The position numbers and the translations under genes are program-made. Below, in pieces: positions 30,117-40,560 of a DNA stretch of 64,000 nucleotides (within the stretch, counting starts at the first letter, position 1; every line of letters begins with the position of its first letter). Source of the stretch: Bartonella rattaustraliani AUST/NH4 (GTDB lineage: Bacteria; Pseudomonadota; Alphaproteobacteria; Rhizobiales; Rhizobiaceae); contig NZ_CALW02000006.1 of assembly GCF_000312565.1 (NCBI RefSeq), forward strand, positions 1-64,000, in the 5' to 3' direction. Under the pieces are notes generated by a model. The model saw only the letters and a program-made list of their open reading frames with translations, was not told the origin of the DNA and did not search any database.

Positions 30117-30608
30117 TTAATCTTTATCATTTTGAGACAATTCAACATAAGGGTCCTTTATGAAGAGCTTTTGAAGAATTTCTCTTTCGAGTCCTTCCAT
30201 TTGCAGCGCTTCATCATGTGTTTCGTGGTTATAGCCAAGCAGATGAAGGAGACCGTGGACAATCATATGTGTTAAGTGATCTTGAAATGTTTTTCCTTCC
30301 TTCTTTGCTTCAAGAACAACAGTTTCTCGTGCAATAATGATATCACCCAGCATGGGACCAGGAGGGTCGCCAGCTTTAAGTGGAAAAGCAGGAAAAGACA
30401 ACACATTAGTGGGTTTATTTTTACCACGCCATTGTGCATTGATCTGTGTCATATGTTCATCATCCGTAAAAAGCAGACTAATTTCACTTGCGGCATTTTC
30501 CAATGAAAGCTGTTTCATTGTCGCTGTTAATGCTTTTTCGGTGATCTTATAAAGCACTTCCTCATTATTCCACCCAACGCTTTCAACAATTATATCAATA
30601 GTAATCAT
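30117..30608 (-). CDS. ybeY: Endoribonuclease YbeY
   Basis: 163 residues. YbeY is a zinc-dependent single-strand RNase for 16S rRNA maturation and ribosome quality control. The metal motif [11 protein letters not shown] has all three His. The start lies 12 bases after the phoH stop. Confidence 0.95.
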   Translation of the reverse strand: MITIDIIVESVGWNNEEVLYKITEKALTATMKQLSLENAASEISLLFTDDEHMTQINAQWRGKNKPTNVLSFPAFPLKAGDPPGPMLGDIIIARETVVLEAKKEGKTFQDHLTHMIVHGLLHLLGYNHETHDEALQMEGLEREILQKLFIKDPYVELSQNDKD

Positions 30609-30620
30609 GATAAATCAAAT

Positions 30621-31724
30621 TCATTTTTTAGGCGCACTGTTTGAAAATGGGGATTCTTTGTTTGCTGTTTTAGAATCATGATCATAGGCAGCGACGATAG
30701 CCGCAACAAGAGGGTGACGCACAACATCTTCTTCATCAAAACGGACAATTGCAATATTTTCTATATTTGCAAGAATACGGATTGCTTCGGTTAAACCTGA
30801 TTGCTGCTCTAAAGGTAAATCAATTTGGCTTATATCGCCGGTAACAATCATTCGTGCTCCTTCTCCAAGGCGCGTGAGAAACATTTTCATTTGCATCGGT
30901 GTGGTATTTTGTGCTTCATCAAGAATGATAGCTGCATGAGTAAGAGTCCGTCCACGCATGAAAGCAAGAGGAGCAATTTCTATCACACCAGACGCTAAAA
31001 TGCGCTCTACTTTTTCAGCGGGTATCATATCATAAAGGGCATCATAAAGTGGTCGTAAATATGGATCAACTTTTTCTTTAAGATCACCGGGAAGAAAGCC
31101 AAGATGTTCTCCCGCTTCAACGGCAGGGCGTGAAAGGATAATGCGCTCAATAATACCCCGTTCTAGAAGCATTACAGCGTGAGCAACCGCAAGATATGTT
31201 TTGCCTGTTCCTGCTGGTCCTACACCAAAAACAAGTTCACTGTGTTCCATTGCACGTATGTAAGTATTTTGTGTTGGGGTTCGAGCATGGATGACTTTTT
31301 TATGGATATTCAACCGCGCTGGTACCTGTTTTTTTGCAGATGATTGGGTTGTTTTTGGTGTTGCTTGCTGTCGTGTTGCTATGGCAATTGCCCCTTCTAT
31401 ATTTGCTAAAGTAAGCTCTTGATATGTTTTAGCGTGCTCATAAAGCTGTTGTAATACATGTTGTGCGCATTTTATAGCAACAATATTTCCTTGGATTAAA
31501 ACTTCATTGCCACGTGGATGAATACTAAGTCCGAGTTTTTGTTCGATATAAGCAAGGTTTTCGTCGAACTTGCCAAAGACTGCTTTTGCATATTGATTGT
31601 TTTCAAAAATTAAAACAGAATGATGCACATCTGATATGTTTGCTTTTTTCGAGATATCAGGACCTTCAGAACAAACATGTGTTTTTTCTTTAATGCGTTT
31701 TACTTTTTCGGTTGAAGCTTTCAA
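30621..31724 (-). CDS. phoH: PhoH family ATPase
   Basis: 367 residues from TTG 31724 with GGAG upstream; no nearer ATG fits. The Walker A motif GPAGTGKT and Walker B AIILDEAQN are intact, in a PhoH (PF02562) core with SRPAVEAGEHLGFLPGDLKEK. The N-terminal 110 residues look like a KH-type nucleic-acid binding region. A role in RNA handling alongside YbeY is inferred from the conserved pairing. Confidence 0.93.
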   Translation of the reverse strand: MKASTEKVKRIKEKTHVCSEGPDISKKANISDVHHSVLIFENNQYAKAVFGKFDENLAYIEQKLGLSIHPRGNEVLIQGNIVAIKCAQHVLQQLYEHAKTYQELTLANIEGAIAIATRQQATPKTTQSSAKKQVPARLNIHKKVIHARTPTQNTYIRAMEHSELVFGVGPAGTGKTYLAVAHAVMLLERGIIERIILSRPAVEAGEHLGFLPGDLKEKVDPYLRPLYDALYDMIPAEKVERILASGVIEIAPLAFMRGRTLTHAAIILDEAQNTTPMQMKMFLTRLGEGARMIVTGDISQIDLPLEQQSGLTEAIRILANIENIAIVRFDEEDVVRHPLVAAIVAAYDHDSKTANKESPFSNSAPKK

Positions 31725-31833
31725 CCTATTCTCCCATACTTAATATAAATACCGTACATACTCTTTAAGGAATTGTATAAAACAATTTTTCTTTTATAGT
31801 GTATGCTTTAGATGTAATCATTTTCTTCAAAAA

Positions 31834-31861
31834 TAAAAGAGATTTGAGAAAATCTCTTTTA
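31834..31861 (-). terminator. Terminator after miaB
   Basis: TAAAAGAGAT and ATCTCTTTTA (plus 31834-31843 and 31852-31861) form a ten-base stem. On the minus strand it follows the miaB stop by 24 bases and is followed by TTTTTG, so it should separate miaB from phoH. Confidence 0.7.
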
Positions 31862-31884
31862 TGAGAAAACTGTCAGAGCTGTGT

Positions 31885-33261
31885 TTACGCATTTGCTATT
31901 TCACCGACAAAACTATTTGAGCCCGCATTTTTAATATGAATTTCCATGATGGTTCCTGTAGAAACTTGTGTATCTACGACAACAGGTAAAAGCCAAGGTG
32001 AGCGCCCTACCATTTGCCCAGAGTGACGACCGGCCTTTTCGATAAGAACATCGGTTGTTTTCCCAATTTTAGAACGCAAAAACGCGGTTTGCTGTTCGAG
32101 CAGAAGAACTTGCAAATATTGGAGTCGGGCATCTTTTACAGTTTCATCAATATGATTCTTCATTGTTGCACCAACGGTTCCAGGTCGAGGCGAATATTTG
32201 AAAGAATAGGCTGAACTGTATTGCACTTGCTTAACAAGCTTAATAGTTTCTTCAAAATCTTCGTCAGTCTCTCCTGGAAATCCTACAATAAAATCACCTG
32301 AAAAAGCAATATCAGGTCGTGCGGTACGAATTTTTTCGATAAGCTGAAGATAATGAACACTTTTATGTTGGCGGTTCATGGCTTTTAAGATACGGTCTGA
32401 ACCTGATTGCACAGGCAGATGCAAGTAAGGCATTAAGATGTCAAGATCTCGGTGTGCAGCAATAAGGCTGTCATCCATATCCCGTGGGTGGCTGGTTGTG
32501 TAACGGAGACGTTTTAAACCGTCTAGTTTGGCAAGATGATAGAGAAGATCACCTAGGCGCCAAGTTTTGCCATTAGCACTTTGTCCGTGCCAACCATTGA
32601 CGTTTTGTCCAAGCAGCGTAATTTCTTTAACACCCGCTTCAATGAGTTGACGAGCTTCCTCGGTAATTTGCTCAACAGATCTAGAGATTTCAGCACCGCG
32701 TGTGTAGGGAACAACACAAAAAGTGCAGAATTTATCACAGCCCTCCTGTACTGTTAAAAATGCACTAACGCCTCGTTTTCTCACAGCACGTTTGTTATGA
32801 GGCGGTAAACGAGCAAATTTATCCTCGACGGCATAATCTGTTTCAACAACTTTTTTCCCTTGTTTGGCTTTCTCTAACAAATCTGGTAAGCGGTGATACA
32901 TTTGCGGACCGATGACAAGATTCACTATTGGAGCACGGCGCAAAATTTCATTTCCCTCAGCTTGTGCGACGCAACCGGTTACACCGACCATAAGGGGCTT
33001 GTCAGGTGCGCGTTCTTGACGCATGACCCGTAAGCGACCAAGATCAGAATAGAGTTTTTCTGCCGCTTTTTCACGAATATGGCAAGTATTAACAAGAATA
33101 AGATCTGCGTCATTTGGTGTTTCTGTTGTAACATAACCTTGAGCACTAAGGCTATCCGTCATGCGCTGGCTGTCATAAACATTCATTTGACACCCATAGG
33201 TTTTGATAAAAACCTTTTTATGAGTCACAGGGGGCGTATTTTTAGAATTTACTTTCGTCAT
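31885..33261 (-). CDS. miaB: tRNA 2-methylthio-N6-dimethylallyladenosine synthase MiaB
   Basis: 458 residues. MiaB is a radical-SAM enzyme that methylthiolates i6A37 in tRNA. The auxiliary cluster Cys are in [18 protein letters not shown] and TGCVAQ. The radical-SAM CxxxCxxC is CDKFCTFC, and a C-terminal TRAM domain ends the protein. It follows rimI by 40 bases. Confidence 0.96.
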   Translation of the reverse strand: MTKVNSKNTPPVTHKKVFIKTYGCQMNVYDSQRMTDSLSAQGYVTTETPNDADLILVNTCHIREKAAEKLYSDLGRLRVMRQERAPDKPLMVGVTGCVAQAEGNEILRRAPIVNLVIGPQMYHRLPDLLEKAKQGKKVVETDYAVEDKFARLPPHNKRAVRKRGVSAFLTVQEGCDKFCTFCVVPYTRGAEISRSVEQITEEARQLIEAGVKEITLLGQNVNGWHGQSANGKTWRLGDLLYHLAKLDGLKRLRYTTSHPRDMDDSLIAAHRDLDILMPYLHLPVQSGSDRILKAMNRQHKSVHYLQLIEKIRTARPDIAFSGDFIVGFPGETDEDFEETIKLVKQVQYSSAYSFKYSPRPGTVGATMKNHIDETVKDARLQYLQVLLLEQQTAFLRSKIGKTTDVLIEKAGRHSGQMVGRSPWLLPVVVDTQVSTGTIMEIHIKNAGSNSFVGEIANA

Positions 33262-33301
33262 AATGTATGTTTAAATGCTTTTTACACAAATCTCAATCTA
33301 T

Positions 33302-33784
33302 TTACTTAAAAGTTTTTTGCATAAGAATTGCATCTGTGCGGCTATTTTTTGCTTGATAGTAGGCGATTCGTTTAGCAATTTTTTGAAATTTAAAGCTTTG
33401 ATAAAGCTTTAAAGCAGAAAGATTGGTTTCTTCTACTTCCAGAAAGAGTTTTATAGCATGTTCGTGGTGAAGATGGCGAAGTGTACTATCGAGAAGGAGG
33501 AAACCAATTCCTTGTCGACGAAAATGCGGGTGGACAGCTATTGTAATAATTTCTGCTTCATCAAGAACAAGACGGCAGAGACAAAAGCCTAAAATTTTAT
33601 CAGCTTTCTCACACAGAGAAGCTTTGTATCCGAAGATCGAGAGATCTGTTAAAAAATCATCAAAAGCGTGCTTTTCCCAAGCAGGGGTAAAACAATGCTG
33701 ATGAATGTGACAAAGGGAATCGCTGTCGTCAGCTTGTAATGGAGAAATGTCAAAATGCTTTTTTATCAATGAAAGTTTGGACAT
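33302..33784 (-). CDS. rimI: Ribosomal protein S18-alanine N-acetyltransferase (RimI-like)
   Basis: 160 residues, GNAT fold. HPHFRRQGIGFLLLDS is the acetyl-CoA loop; FLEVEETNLSALKLYQSFKF is the RimI-type C-terminal motif. Its ATG overlaps the tsaB stop (TAATG). The usual RimI partner TsaB supports the name, though GNAT targets can differ. Confidence 0.88.
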   Translation of the reverse strand: MSKLSLIKKHFDISPLQADDSDSLCHIHQHCFTPAWEKHAFDDFLTDLSIFGYKASLCEKADKILGFCLCRLVLDEAEIITIAVHPHFRRQGIGFLLLDSTLRHLHHEHAIKLFLEVEETNLSALKLYQSFKFQKIAKRIAYYQAKNSRTDAILMQKTFK

Positions 33785-34467
33785 TATTTTTTTCGTGGTA
33801 AAGCAAAGCCGGTTTGCTGTTTTGCATCAGCATTGCGTAAATAGAGTGGGCGTGGTGGATCTTGAGGTTTTTTGTTTGCCGCAAGAGAGGCATAGCTTAC
33901 AATGTCTGCTGCCTCATAGAGCGTTTGGTCTTGTACAATCCTTTTGTTTATCTGATTGTTTTTCATGTGCAGGGCAACGATATCTGCGGCTGGACCAGTT
34001 AGTCTTGTTGGTTGTGGTAAATCATCAATGACATTTTCAATTGTTTTTAAGCCAGGCGCTCCTAAAGGTAAGAGGTCTTTGTTAAAGTTTTGGTGATAAA
34101 ACATATCTCTACCGGCTTGCATGACAACACTGATTGCTGGTGTGGTGTCCACATTAGTTGTTTGTACGGCTAACGCTTCAAGTGCACTAACACCAACAGC
34201 GGGTATTTCAAGCGCTAATGCTAAAGCGCGTGCTGTTGAAACACCAACACGCACTCCGGTGAATGATCCAGGTCCAATATTGACAGCAATGCGCTCAACT
34301 TGATGAAGAGTTATCTTGGCTTGATTTGTTATTTGTGCAATATGTCCAATGAGCTTTTCCGCATGTCCTTTGTTGAGGCATTCGCTGATACGGGCAATGA
34401 CAGTTTTATGATCGATGAGTGCAACGGTGCAATAAATTGAAGCAGTGTCTATGGCAAGGATAAGCAT
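33784..34467 (-). CDS. tsaB: tRNA threonylcarbamoyladenosine biosynthesis protein TsaB
   Basis: 227 residues. TsaB is the scaffold partner of TsaD in t6A37 synthesis. IDTASIYCTVALID and NIGPGSFTGVRVG are the ASKHA-fold signatures. It leads the tsaB-rimI-miaB run. Repeat R3, pointing the same way, ends about 180 bases upstream of its start. Confidence 0.94.
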   Translation of the reverse strand: MLILAIDTASIYCTVALIDHKTVIARISECLNKGHAEKLIGHIAQITNQAKITLHQVERIAVNIGPGSFTGVRVGVSTARALALALEIPAVGVSALEALAVQTTNVDTTPAISVVMQAGRDMFYHQNFNKDLLPLGAPGLKTIENVIDDLPQPTRLTGPAADIVALHMKNNQINKRIVQDQTLYEAADIVSYASLAANKKPQDPPRPLYLRNADAKQQTGFALPRKK

Positions 34468-34644
34468 AAAAGTATTTTAGTTAAATTAAGAGGAGAAACA
34501 AAAGGTTTATTATGTTGTTGTTTTTTTAATGCGTATCTTTGCAATATTCTAAGAAAATGGGAAAGCCAAGAGGAAACATCGTTTTTTAAATATTTTCTGC
34601 TAATTATTTTATATTATAAAATGAAAACGCAATTTTTTGTAAAA

Positions 34645-35123
34645 GTGCAGCTTTTTTGTTTCGCACGTTCTTTAATGGGGTTACGACCATCACGCAAAAC
34701 AGAACGCCACCGTGTTGCATGTTCACACGCTTTTTTTAAGAAACATTTCTTAGAGTTCCTAAGAAGCCAATTTCGTGGCAGTGTGGGTGAGTTGTATACC
34801 AATAAATCCATCGCACACCATCATTTTCACGCTGATAAAGGGATAAATTAGCACCATCACTCACTTTACCAGATTGTGTATATTTACTAAATATTTACCA
34901 GCGCCCAATGTGTGACAGCCCTTGCATGAAGGCGGTTCATGAGAGGCACTTTTTCTCCTTTCTGTTCTCGTTTTACTCATATGCCAATTCCGCTGAGTGT
35001 GTAAAGCCAAGTGAATAAAACTGATTCAACATGAAGTGATTTGAAATGAGAGAAGCTTATGGGTATTTGGGATTATGATTTAAGGTAAGGAATGACAAAT
35101 AATTATTATAAATCAATATATTG
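34645..35123 (-). pseudogene. Integrase N-terminal remnant (repeat copy R3)
   Basis: Read on the minus strand from 35123: the fixed edge CAATATATTGATTTATAA, a roughly 170 bp leader, AGAAAGGAG and a start at 34949 (GTG) or 34940 (ATG, MNRLHARAV). A 29-base insertion with a TAAATATTTAGTAAATA core breaks the frame; after it come the arm domain pieces and KKACEHATRWRSVL, DGRNPIKERAKQK. Homology ends near 34645. It points at the tsaB operon. Confidence 0.78.
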
Positions 35124-35440
35124 TATTTATTTGTCACGTGCAAGAGATCTTGAGTGAATACGCATTCATGTTTTGTGATGATATAGAGGAGGCAGTAGTG
35201 ACTTAAAAGAGCGATAGAGGGGAGTATTTATTTTATTAGAGTGGTATATTTTATGCGCTTTTTATGAAAATTTCACTTTTGTGACAACACATTGCGCTAA
35301 AAATTCCTATACGACTATAAAGAAAATAGAGTTGATGTTTATGAAGCTGATAAGAAAATTAGGGAAATGTTGATCTGATTTTATGAAAAAAGCAGTAAGC
35401 TCGCAGGGTTGTTGCAAACCGGTTGAAAAACGAAGATCTT
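35124..35440. other. Intergenic stretch with no gene seen
   Basis: About 320 AT-rich bases between R3 and the transporter pseudogene. Nothing recognised on either strand. Confidence 0.4.
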
Positions 35441-36496
35441 TTAAAATCGCTTTTTAAAAGATAGATTTATCGCTTTTATCATGATGAAGCTGCAAACACC
35501 AAGAATAAATAGAGAGCAGATTGATGCTGAAATGATGCGCCATCCTGCTTTTTTGAGAGAGTGAATATCTACCCCTAATCCTAATGCAGCCATTGAAATG
35601 ACAGTGAGTAACTGGGCAATAAATCGGATAGGGTTGAGAACTGTTGTAGGAATAAGGCCACTTGATTGAACAAGTATCATGAGAATAAAACCGATGATAA
35701 ACTATGGAACGAGGGCATGTAAGTGAAAGTGTATTTGCTCTGATCGGTGATACAGGATGGAGAAAACAAAAATCACAGGTCCTAACATTAAAACTCGCAC
35801 CAATTTAACAATTGTTGCAATTTGAACACTTGTAAAAGAAATAGGTGCTGTTTGCTGCTAAGACTTGTGGTACGGCATAGACACTATGCCGGAGAGAACA
35901 CCATATTGGTTAAAGGATAAATTGAGTAATGGATGTAAAAAGGGGAGAAGCGAGATAATAAGAACGCCTAAAAGAGCCGTAAAAGCAATTGAAGCGGCGA
36001 CATCTTCATGTTTTGCATTGATAACAGGTGCAGTTGCAACAATAGCTGAGTTGCCACAAAGAGCATTTCCGCAAGCAACCAATATTGATAAATTTTTAGA
36101 AAGTCCAAGAAGGTATCCAATAAAAAAACTGATCAGAATAGTGATAAAGACAATAAACACGATGCCAGCAAGCAAACTCCAACCAGCTGAAAAAATTGTG
36201 TGGATACTCGGATATTGATGCTTGCACCAAGAAGAACAATGGCAATTTCGAGAAGTGTTTTTGCGCAAAAAGTTATACCTTTTTGAAAATATTGTGGCAA
36301 AGTAAAACAGCTACGAGTAATAGATCCTAAGAGAATTGCCAAAACAAGACTTTCAAGCCATGCTTCTGTAAAAAGTTGTCTTTCTACGGTTTTTAAACCA
36401 TAGGCTAAATTGGATATGAGAAGACATATGAGAATGCTTGGGCCAAAGTTATTCAGGAAAGAGACGTTTTTTTAGCACTTTACGCATGTCCCCCAT
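35441..36496 (-). pseudogene. Broken YeiH/UPF0324-type membrane transporter
   Basis: Read on the minus strand from about 36496, one multi-helix protein can be followed across frames. A start region near MGDMRKVL is followed by AWLESLVLAILLGS, then LLEIAIVLLGASI, then GNALCGNSAIVATAPVI (the family's CGNSA motif) and finally SMAALGLGVDIHSLKKAGW near the C-terminus. At least four frame breaks or stops interrupt it. Intact YeiH proteins are inner-membrane putative sulfate/sulfonate exporters of ~340 residues. Confidence 0.75.
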
Positions 36497-36527
36497 AATA
36501 AAAAATAACAAAAAAGAGAAAAACTTT

Positions 36528-37133
36528 TTAAATATTTGTCCTTGCCTGAAGAGCTGCTGCTAAAGTTCCATCATCAAGATAATCAAGCTCACCTCCTACG
36601 GGCACTCCATGAGCAAGACGGGTAACTTTAACGGGAAAATGAGAGAGCTGATCAGTAATGTAGTGAGCGGTTGTTTGTCCTTCAACGGTTGCATTAACGG
36701 CTAGAATGACCTCGGCAATTGAATTTTTTACAACGCGTTGTATTAAGGACGCAATGTTGAGCTCATCAGGACCTATTCCATCTAACGGAGAGAGGCGTCC
36801 ACCCAAGACATGATACCGGGTTGCTAAAGTTTTTGCACGTTCAAGAGCCCAAAGATCAGCAATATCTTCCACAACAATGATTGTTGTCTCATCACGGCGT
36901 GGATCTGTACAAATCGAACAAGGGTCCATTGTATCGACGTTTCCACAAACAGAACAAACGCGGACTTTGTTCACAGTAGCTTGTATTGCTATTCCCAACG
37001 GTTCCAGCAATGTTTCCTTTTTTTTGATAAGATGAAGTGCAGCACGACGCGCTGAACGTGGACCAAGGCCTGGTATACGCGCTAAAAGTTGAATAAGACG
37101 CTCAATTTCAGGTCCTGCAATATATTTAGACAT
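36528..37133 (-). CDS. recR: Recombination protein RecR
   Basis: 201 residues. RecR works with RecF/RecO to load RecA at gaps. It has a helix-hairpin-helix ([19 protein letters not shown]), a four-Cys zinc finger ([16 protein letters not shown]) and a Toprim domain ([14 protein letters not shown]). It is last in the dnaX-ybaB-recR operon. Confidence 0.96.
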   Translation of the reverse strand: MSKYIAGPEIERLIQLLARIPGLGPRSARRAALHLIKKKETLLEPLGIAIQATVNKVRVCSVCGNVDTMDPCSICTDPRRDETTIIVVEDIADLWALERAKTLATRYHVLGGRLSPLDGIGPDELNIASLIQRVVKNSIAEVILAVNATVEGQTTAHYITDQLSHFPVKVTRLAHGVPVGGELDYLDDGTLAAALQARTNI

Positions 37134-37169
37134 ATTTTTATCCCACGGGATTAAATAAAACCCTCTTCA

Positions 37170-37493
37170 TTAGAACGGAAGTTTGAAACCTGATGGAAGA
37201 GGGAGCCCTGCTGTTATGCTTTTGGTTTTTTCTTCAATAGCGACTTCAATTTTTGCTCTTGCCTCATTATAGGCTGCCATAAGGAGATCTTCAAGAATTT
37301 CAGCTTCTTCAGGTTTGAGCAATGAGGGATCAATGTGAATCTTTGTTATAGTACTTTTCCCATTGAGAGTGATGCTAACCAGATCACCTCCTGCAAAACC
37401 AGTTGCTTGCAAATTAGCAATTTCCTCTTGAATTTCCTGCATTTTTTTTTGCATTTCTTTAGCTTTTTTCATCATGCTCATCATATCACGCAT
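37170..37493 (-). CDS. Nucleoid-associated protein, YbaB/EbfC family
   Basis: 107 residues. It starts [20 protein letters not shown], a long helix, followed by the dimer-forming core [20 protein letters not shown]. These small dimers bind DNA. It lies 14 bases after dnaX in the common dnaX-ybaB-recR order. Confidence 0.94.
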   Translation of the reverse strand: MRDMMSMMKKAKEMQKKMQEIQEEIANLQATGFAGGDLVSITLNGKSTITKIHIDPSLLKPEEAEILEDLLMAAYNEARAKIEVAIEEKTKSITAGLPLPSGFKLPF

Positions 37494-37507
37494 AGAAATA
37501 GGTATCC

Positions 37508-39457
37508 TTATTCATCATAATTATCACTTTCATTTTCAAAACTATCAGCATCTTTAAAGCTATCGGAAAGTAAATCAAGATCGTTTTCCTGTTTATTGAG
37601 ACGAATATCGACAATTTTTGCTTCTGGAAAATAATTGAGGATTTTTACAATATCAGGGTCTGCTTGTGCATTGGAAAAAAGCGTTTTTTGGACAGCTTCG
37701 CTTTCTTCTTGTAAAGTTGGTCCTCCTCCTTCATTAACAAAGGTTATATCCCAGTGTTTTTCAGTCCATTGGAAAAGCATTTTTTCTATATCACGTGCCA
37801 GTGAATGTGGGGCATTTTTAGAAAGTCTCAACGTGATATGTCTCGGTTCAAAAGCAACGGGATGAACAAATTCTCTAATAAAAAGCTTGAAAGGAACATC
37901 ATTATGCTGTTCAGCGAGCTTTATAATATCGTGCAAGGAATGAATAACAATATCTTCTTGTTTAACGCTTTCTTTTGCGGTTTGCGTGGAAGAAAGAGGG
38001 AAATGCACAATCTTGTCAGAAGGTTCAACAGACTGGGAAGTTTCAAGAATTTTTGTTACTGCAGAAGAGCTTGTCTTTTCGAGTGCTAGATTGAGCGTCT
38101 GAATATTTTCGGAAACTTTCAATTGTAAGGAATGTTCTGACGTTTTTTCTAGGTTGATGGAATCTGATGGAGTTTCCGGTATATTTGCAACATCTTTAGA
38201 GGAATGGGGCTCTACAGCCACTTTTTTTGCTGTATTGTTCGTCTTTGTGTGTTCTGGGTGAGAAGAGTTTGAGGTGATTGTAAGGGGGGGTTTTTCTTGT
38301 GCAAGCTTTTTCAAAGCTTCATCAAGAGTGGGGAGATCGGCAGTGTGCGCAAGACGAATGAGCAACATTTCAGCGGCTTGAAGAGGAAGTGCTGTTTGAC
38401 TAACTTCCTGCAAACCTTTAAGTAACATTTGCCAGGTTCGCGACAAAACAGGAACGGACAGTTTTTGTGAAAAATTGAGGCTTTTTGAACGCTCATCTTC
38501 ATTAAGTGAGAGATCTTCGGCTATTTTAGGAGTAAAACGTAGACGTGTAACTAGGTGGTTGAAATCAGCTAATTCCGTTAGTATAGTAAGAGGATCAGCA
38601 CCTGCATCATATTGACTGCGTAGCTCCTGCAGTGCATTGGTGATATCGCCTTTCATGATAAGTTCAAACAGATCAATAATGCGTGATTGATCGGCTAATC
38701 CTAACATTGTACGCACAGTCATAGCAGTGACATTACCATTGCTGTGTGCAATGGCTTGATCAAAAATGGAGAGTGCATCACGTGCAGAGCCTTCTGCTGC
38801 ACGGGCAATCATAGAAAGCGCTTGCTCTTCTACTTCTACGTTTTCATGTTTTGCAATTTGGCGCAAATGCGCACTTAAAACTGCCGATTCAATACGTCGT
38901 AGATCAAAACGCTGACAGCGTGAAAGGATTGTAATAGGAACTTTACGAATTTCTGTCGTTGCAAAAATAAATTTTATATGTGGGGGTGGTTCTTCAAGCG
39001 TTTTTAATAAGCCATTAAATGCTTGTGTTGAAAGCATATGCACTTCATCAATAATATAAACCTTGTAGCGTGCAGAAACAGGACGATAACGTATTTGTTC
39101 AATAATTTCACGGATATCATCAATCCCTGTATGTGAAGCCGCATCCATTTCTATAACATCGATATGGCGTCCTTCGATGATTTGTATACAATGCTCACCA
39201 AGCGTATTCAATACAGTCGTTGGTTGGTCAATATCTTTTGTTTTATAATTGAGCGCACGTGCTAAAATACGTGCTGTTGTCGTTTTCCCCACTCCACGAA
39301 TTCCTGTCAGCATCCACGCTTGTGCAATGCGACCGGTTTCAAAGGCATTTGTAAGGGTGCGTACCATTGCTTCTTGACCAATGAGGTCAGAGAAATTTTG
39401 AGGTCGATATTTACGAGCAAGAACACGATAGGTTGTTTCTACCGGCGTATTTTCCAT
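37508..39457 (-). CDS. dnaX: DNA polymerase III subunit gamma/tau
   Basis: 649 residues from ATG 39457; an in-frame TTG four codons earlier is possible. DnaX is the clamp-loader ATPase and replisome organiser. Walker [13 protein letters not shown], Walker [11 protein letters not shown] and the sensor segment [11 protein letters not shown] are present. The region where the family's zinc Cys normally sit ([17 protein letters not shown]) keeps a single Cys. The middle (about 390-500) is low-complexity; the tau-like C-terminus is present. The SRP RNA lies just upstream, as in many bacteria. Confidence 0.95.
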   Translation of the reverse strand: MENTPVETTYRVLARKYRPQNFSDLIGQEAMVRTLTNAFETGRIAQAWMLTGIRGVGKTTTARILARALNYKTKDIDQPTTVLNTLGEHCIQIIEGRHIDVIEMDAASHTGIDDIREIIEQIRYRPVSARYKVYIIDEVHMLSTQAFNGLLKTLEEPPPHIKFIFATTEIRKVPITILSRCQRFDLRRIESAVLSAHLRQIAKHENVEVEEQALSMIARAAEGSARDALSIFDQAIAHSNGNVTAMTVRTMLGLADQSRIIDLFELIMKGDITNALQELRSQYDAGADPLTILTELADFNHLVTRLRFTPKIAEDLSLNEDERSKSLNFSQKLSVPVLSRTWQMLLKGLQEVSQTALPLQAAEMLLIRLAHTADLPTLDEALKKLAQEKPPLTITSNSSHPEHTKTNNTAKKVAVEPHSSKDVANIPETPSDSINLEKTSEHSLQLKVSENIQTLNLALEKTSSSAVTKILETSQSVEPSDKIVHFPLSSTQTAKESVKQEDIVIHSLHDIIKLAEQHNDVPFKLFIREFVHPVAFEPRHITLRLSKNAPHSLARDIEKMLFQWTEKHWDITFVNEGGGPTLQEESEAVQKTLFSNAQADPDIVKILNYFPEAKIVDIRLNKQENDLDLLSDSFKDADSFENESDNYDE

Positions 39458-39690
39458 GAATGATTCCAACTTTGAAATTTTTTATACATAGATTTGGATA
39501 ACAAAAAAGCACAGGTCAAGATCATAGTTTCATATAAAAGGACTTTTTTTCAATCAATTTATTTTTGAAAGGACGAGAAGAATTTTCTCAAAAAAGCCAA
39601 TTCTTTTTGCTTGATTATATATAATAACGTTTCAAAAACAAAAAATGGTTTTGTTGAAAAATGACAAAGCTATGATTTCATTGAGAAAAA

Positions 39691-39790
39691 GGAGGAGGTT
39701 GGTACAATGACCCGTACCAGAGCTCGTTAGGGCTGCTTCTTTCCAGACCTGACCCAGTTGGCGAGTAGTTCGTCCACCACCAACCTCCCA
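39691..39790 (-). ncRNA. ffs: Signal recognition particle RNA (4.5S type)
   Basis: On the minus strand the universally kept SRP loop GGTCAGGTCTGGAAAGAAG is present (plus 39733-39756), with the asymmetric-loop partner AGCAGCC. The ends GGGAGGTTGGT and ACCAACCTCC pair to close a ~100-base hairpin. It pairs with Ffh to target membrane proteins. It sits some 230 bp upstream of dnaX on the same strand, a common bacterial arrangement. Confidence 0.93.
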
Positions 39791-40069
39791 CGTTTATATT
39801 GTCGATTTCAAGCGAAAAATCAAGCTAAGAAACAAAAATATGGCAAGATCTATAGAGAATTTTTCCTTTGTACTGAGTTTTTATACTCTGAATGACAAAG
39901 AAATGAGATTGGTAAATTTTCATAAGAGCAGTTTTTCGTATTCATTGCGTATAAAATAAGCGTTTATTTTTTCTATATGGATGATGAGATGTAAGAATAT
40001 GTTCATGCGCTAAGGTCTCTTGAGAACTTTTAAGAAGTGGGAACTTTCTGCAAAAATTGCAACAAGTTG

Positions 40070-40314
40070 GCACCATTATAACTATTTATCAGCCTTCATT
40101 TACAAGCGCATAGTGTTGCAACAGCCTTTGCATTAAGGTGGTTCATGAGAGGTACTTTTCCTCCTTTCCTCACTAATTTAACCCTATGCCAATCCCTCTG
40201 AGTGTGTAAAGTCAAGTGAACAAAATTGATTTAATATAAAGTGGTTTGAAATGAGAGAATCTTACAATGTTTGGGGTCGTTGCGACAAATAATCGTTATA
40301 AATCAATATGTTGT
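40070..40314 (-). repeat. Integrase-remnant repeat, short copy R4
   Basis: Read on the minus strand from 40314: the fixed edge CAACATATTGATTTATAA, the shared leader with TTGACTTTACACACTC, GGAAAGGAGGAAAA, and a start MNHLNAKAVATL that quickly loses frame. Homology stops near 40070 (ATAATGGTGCC). It points toward the SRP RNA and dnaX. Confidence 0.72.
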
Positions 40315-40560
40315 ATGGCAAAAATGAGGCATATATGAAGAGTGAAACAGAAGAAGAAAGTATGCAGGTTATTATTCGTGGTTATTGGTAATTTATTGTC
40401 ATCGAAAAATTGAGGAAAATATTGTTGCTAAAAAGCACTCTTCTGTAATCCATATTTGAATTTTTTAAAAAACTGGCTTTTAGAATTCAAAAAATATAAT
40501 TTTGAAGAAAAGCCTCCCAGAATATTGGGGCAAATTTATTGAAACCAAGGGAAAATATGC
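40315..40560. other. Short stretch with a fossil-like small frame
   Basis: A 19-codon plus frame from 40335 begins MKSETEEESMQ and stops; it may be a fragment. No other feature seen. Confidence 0.25.
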
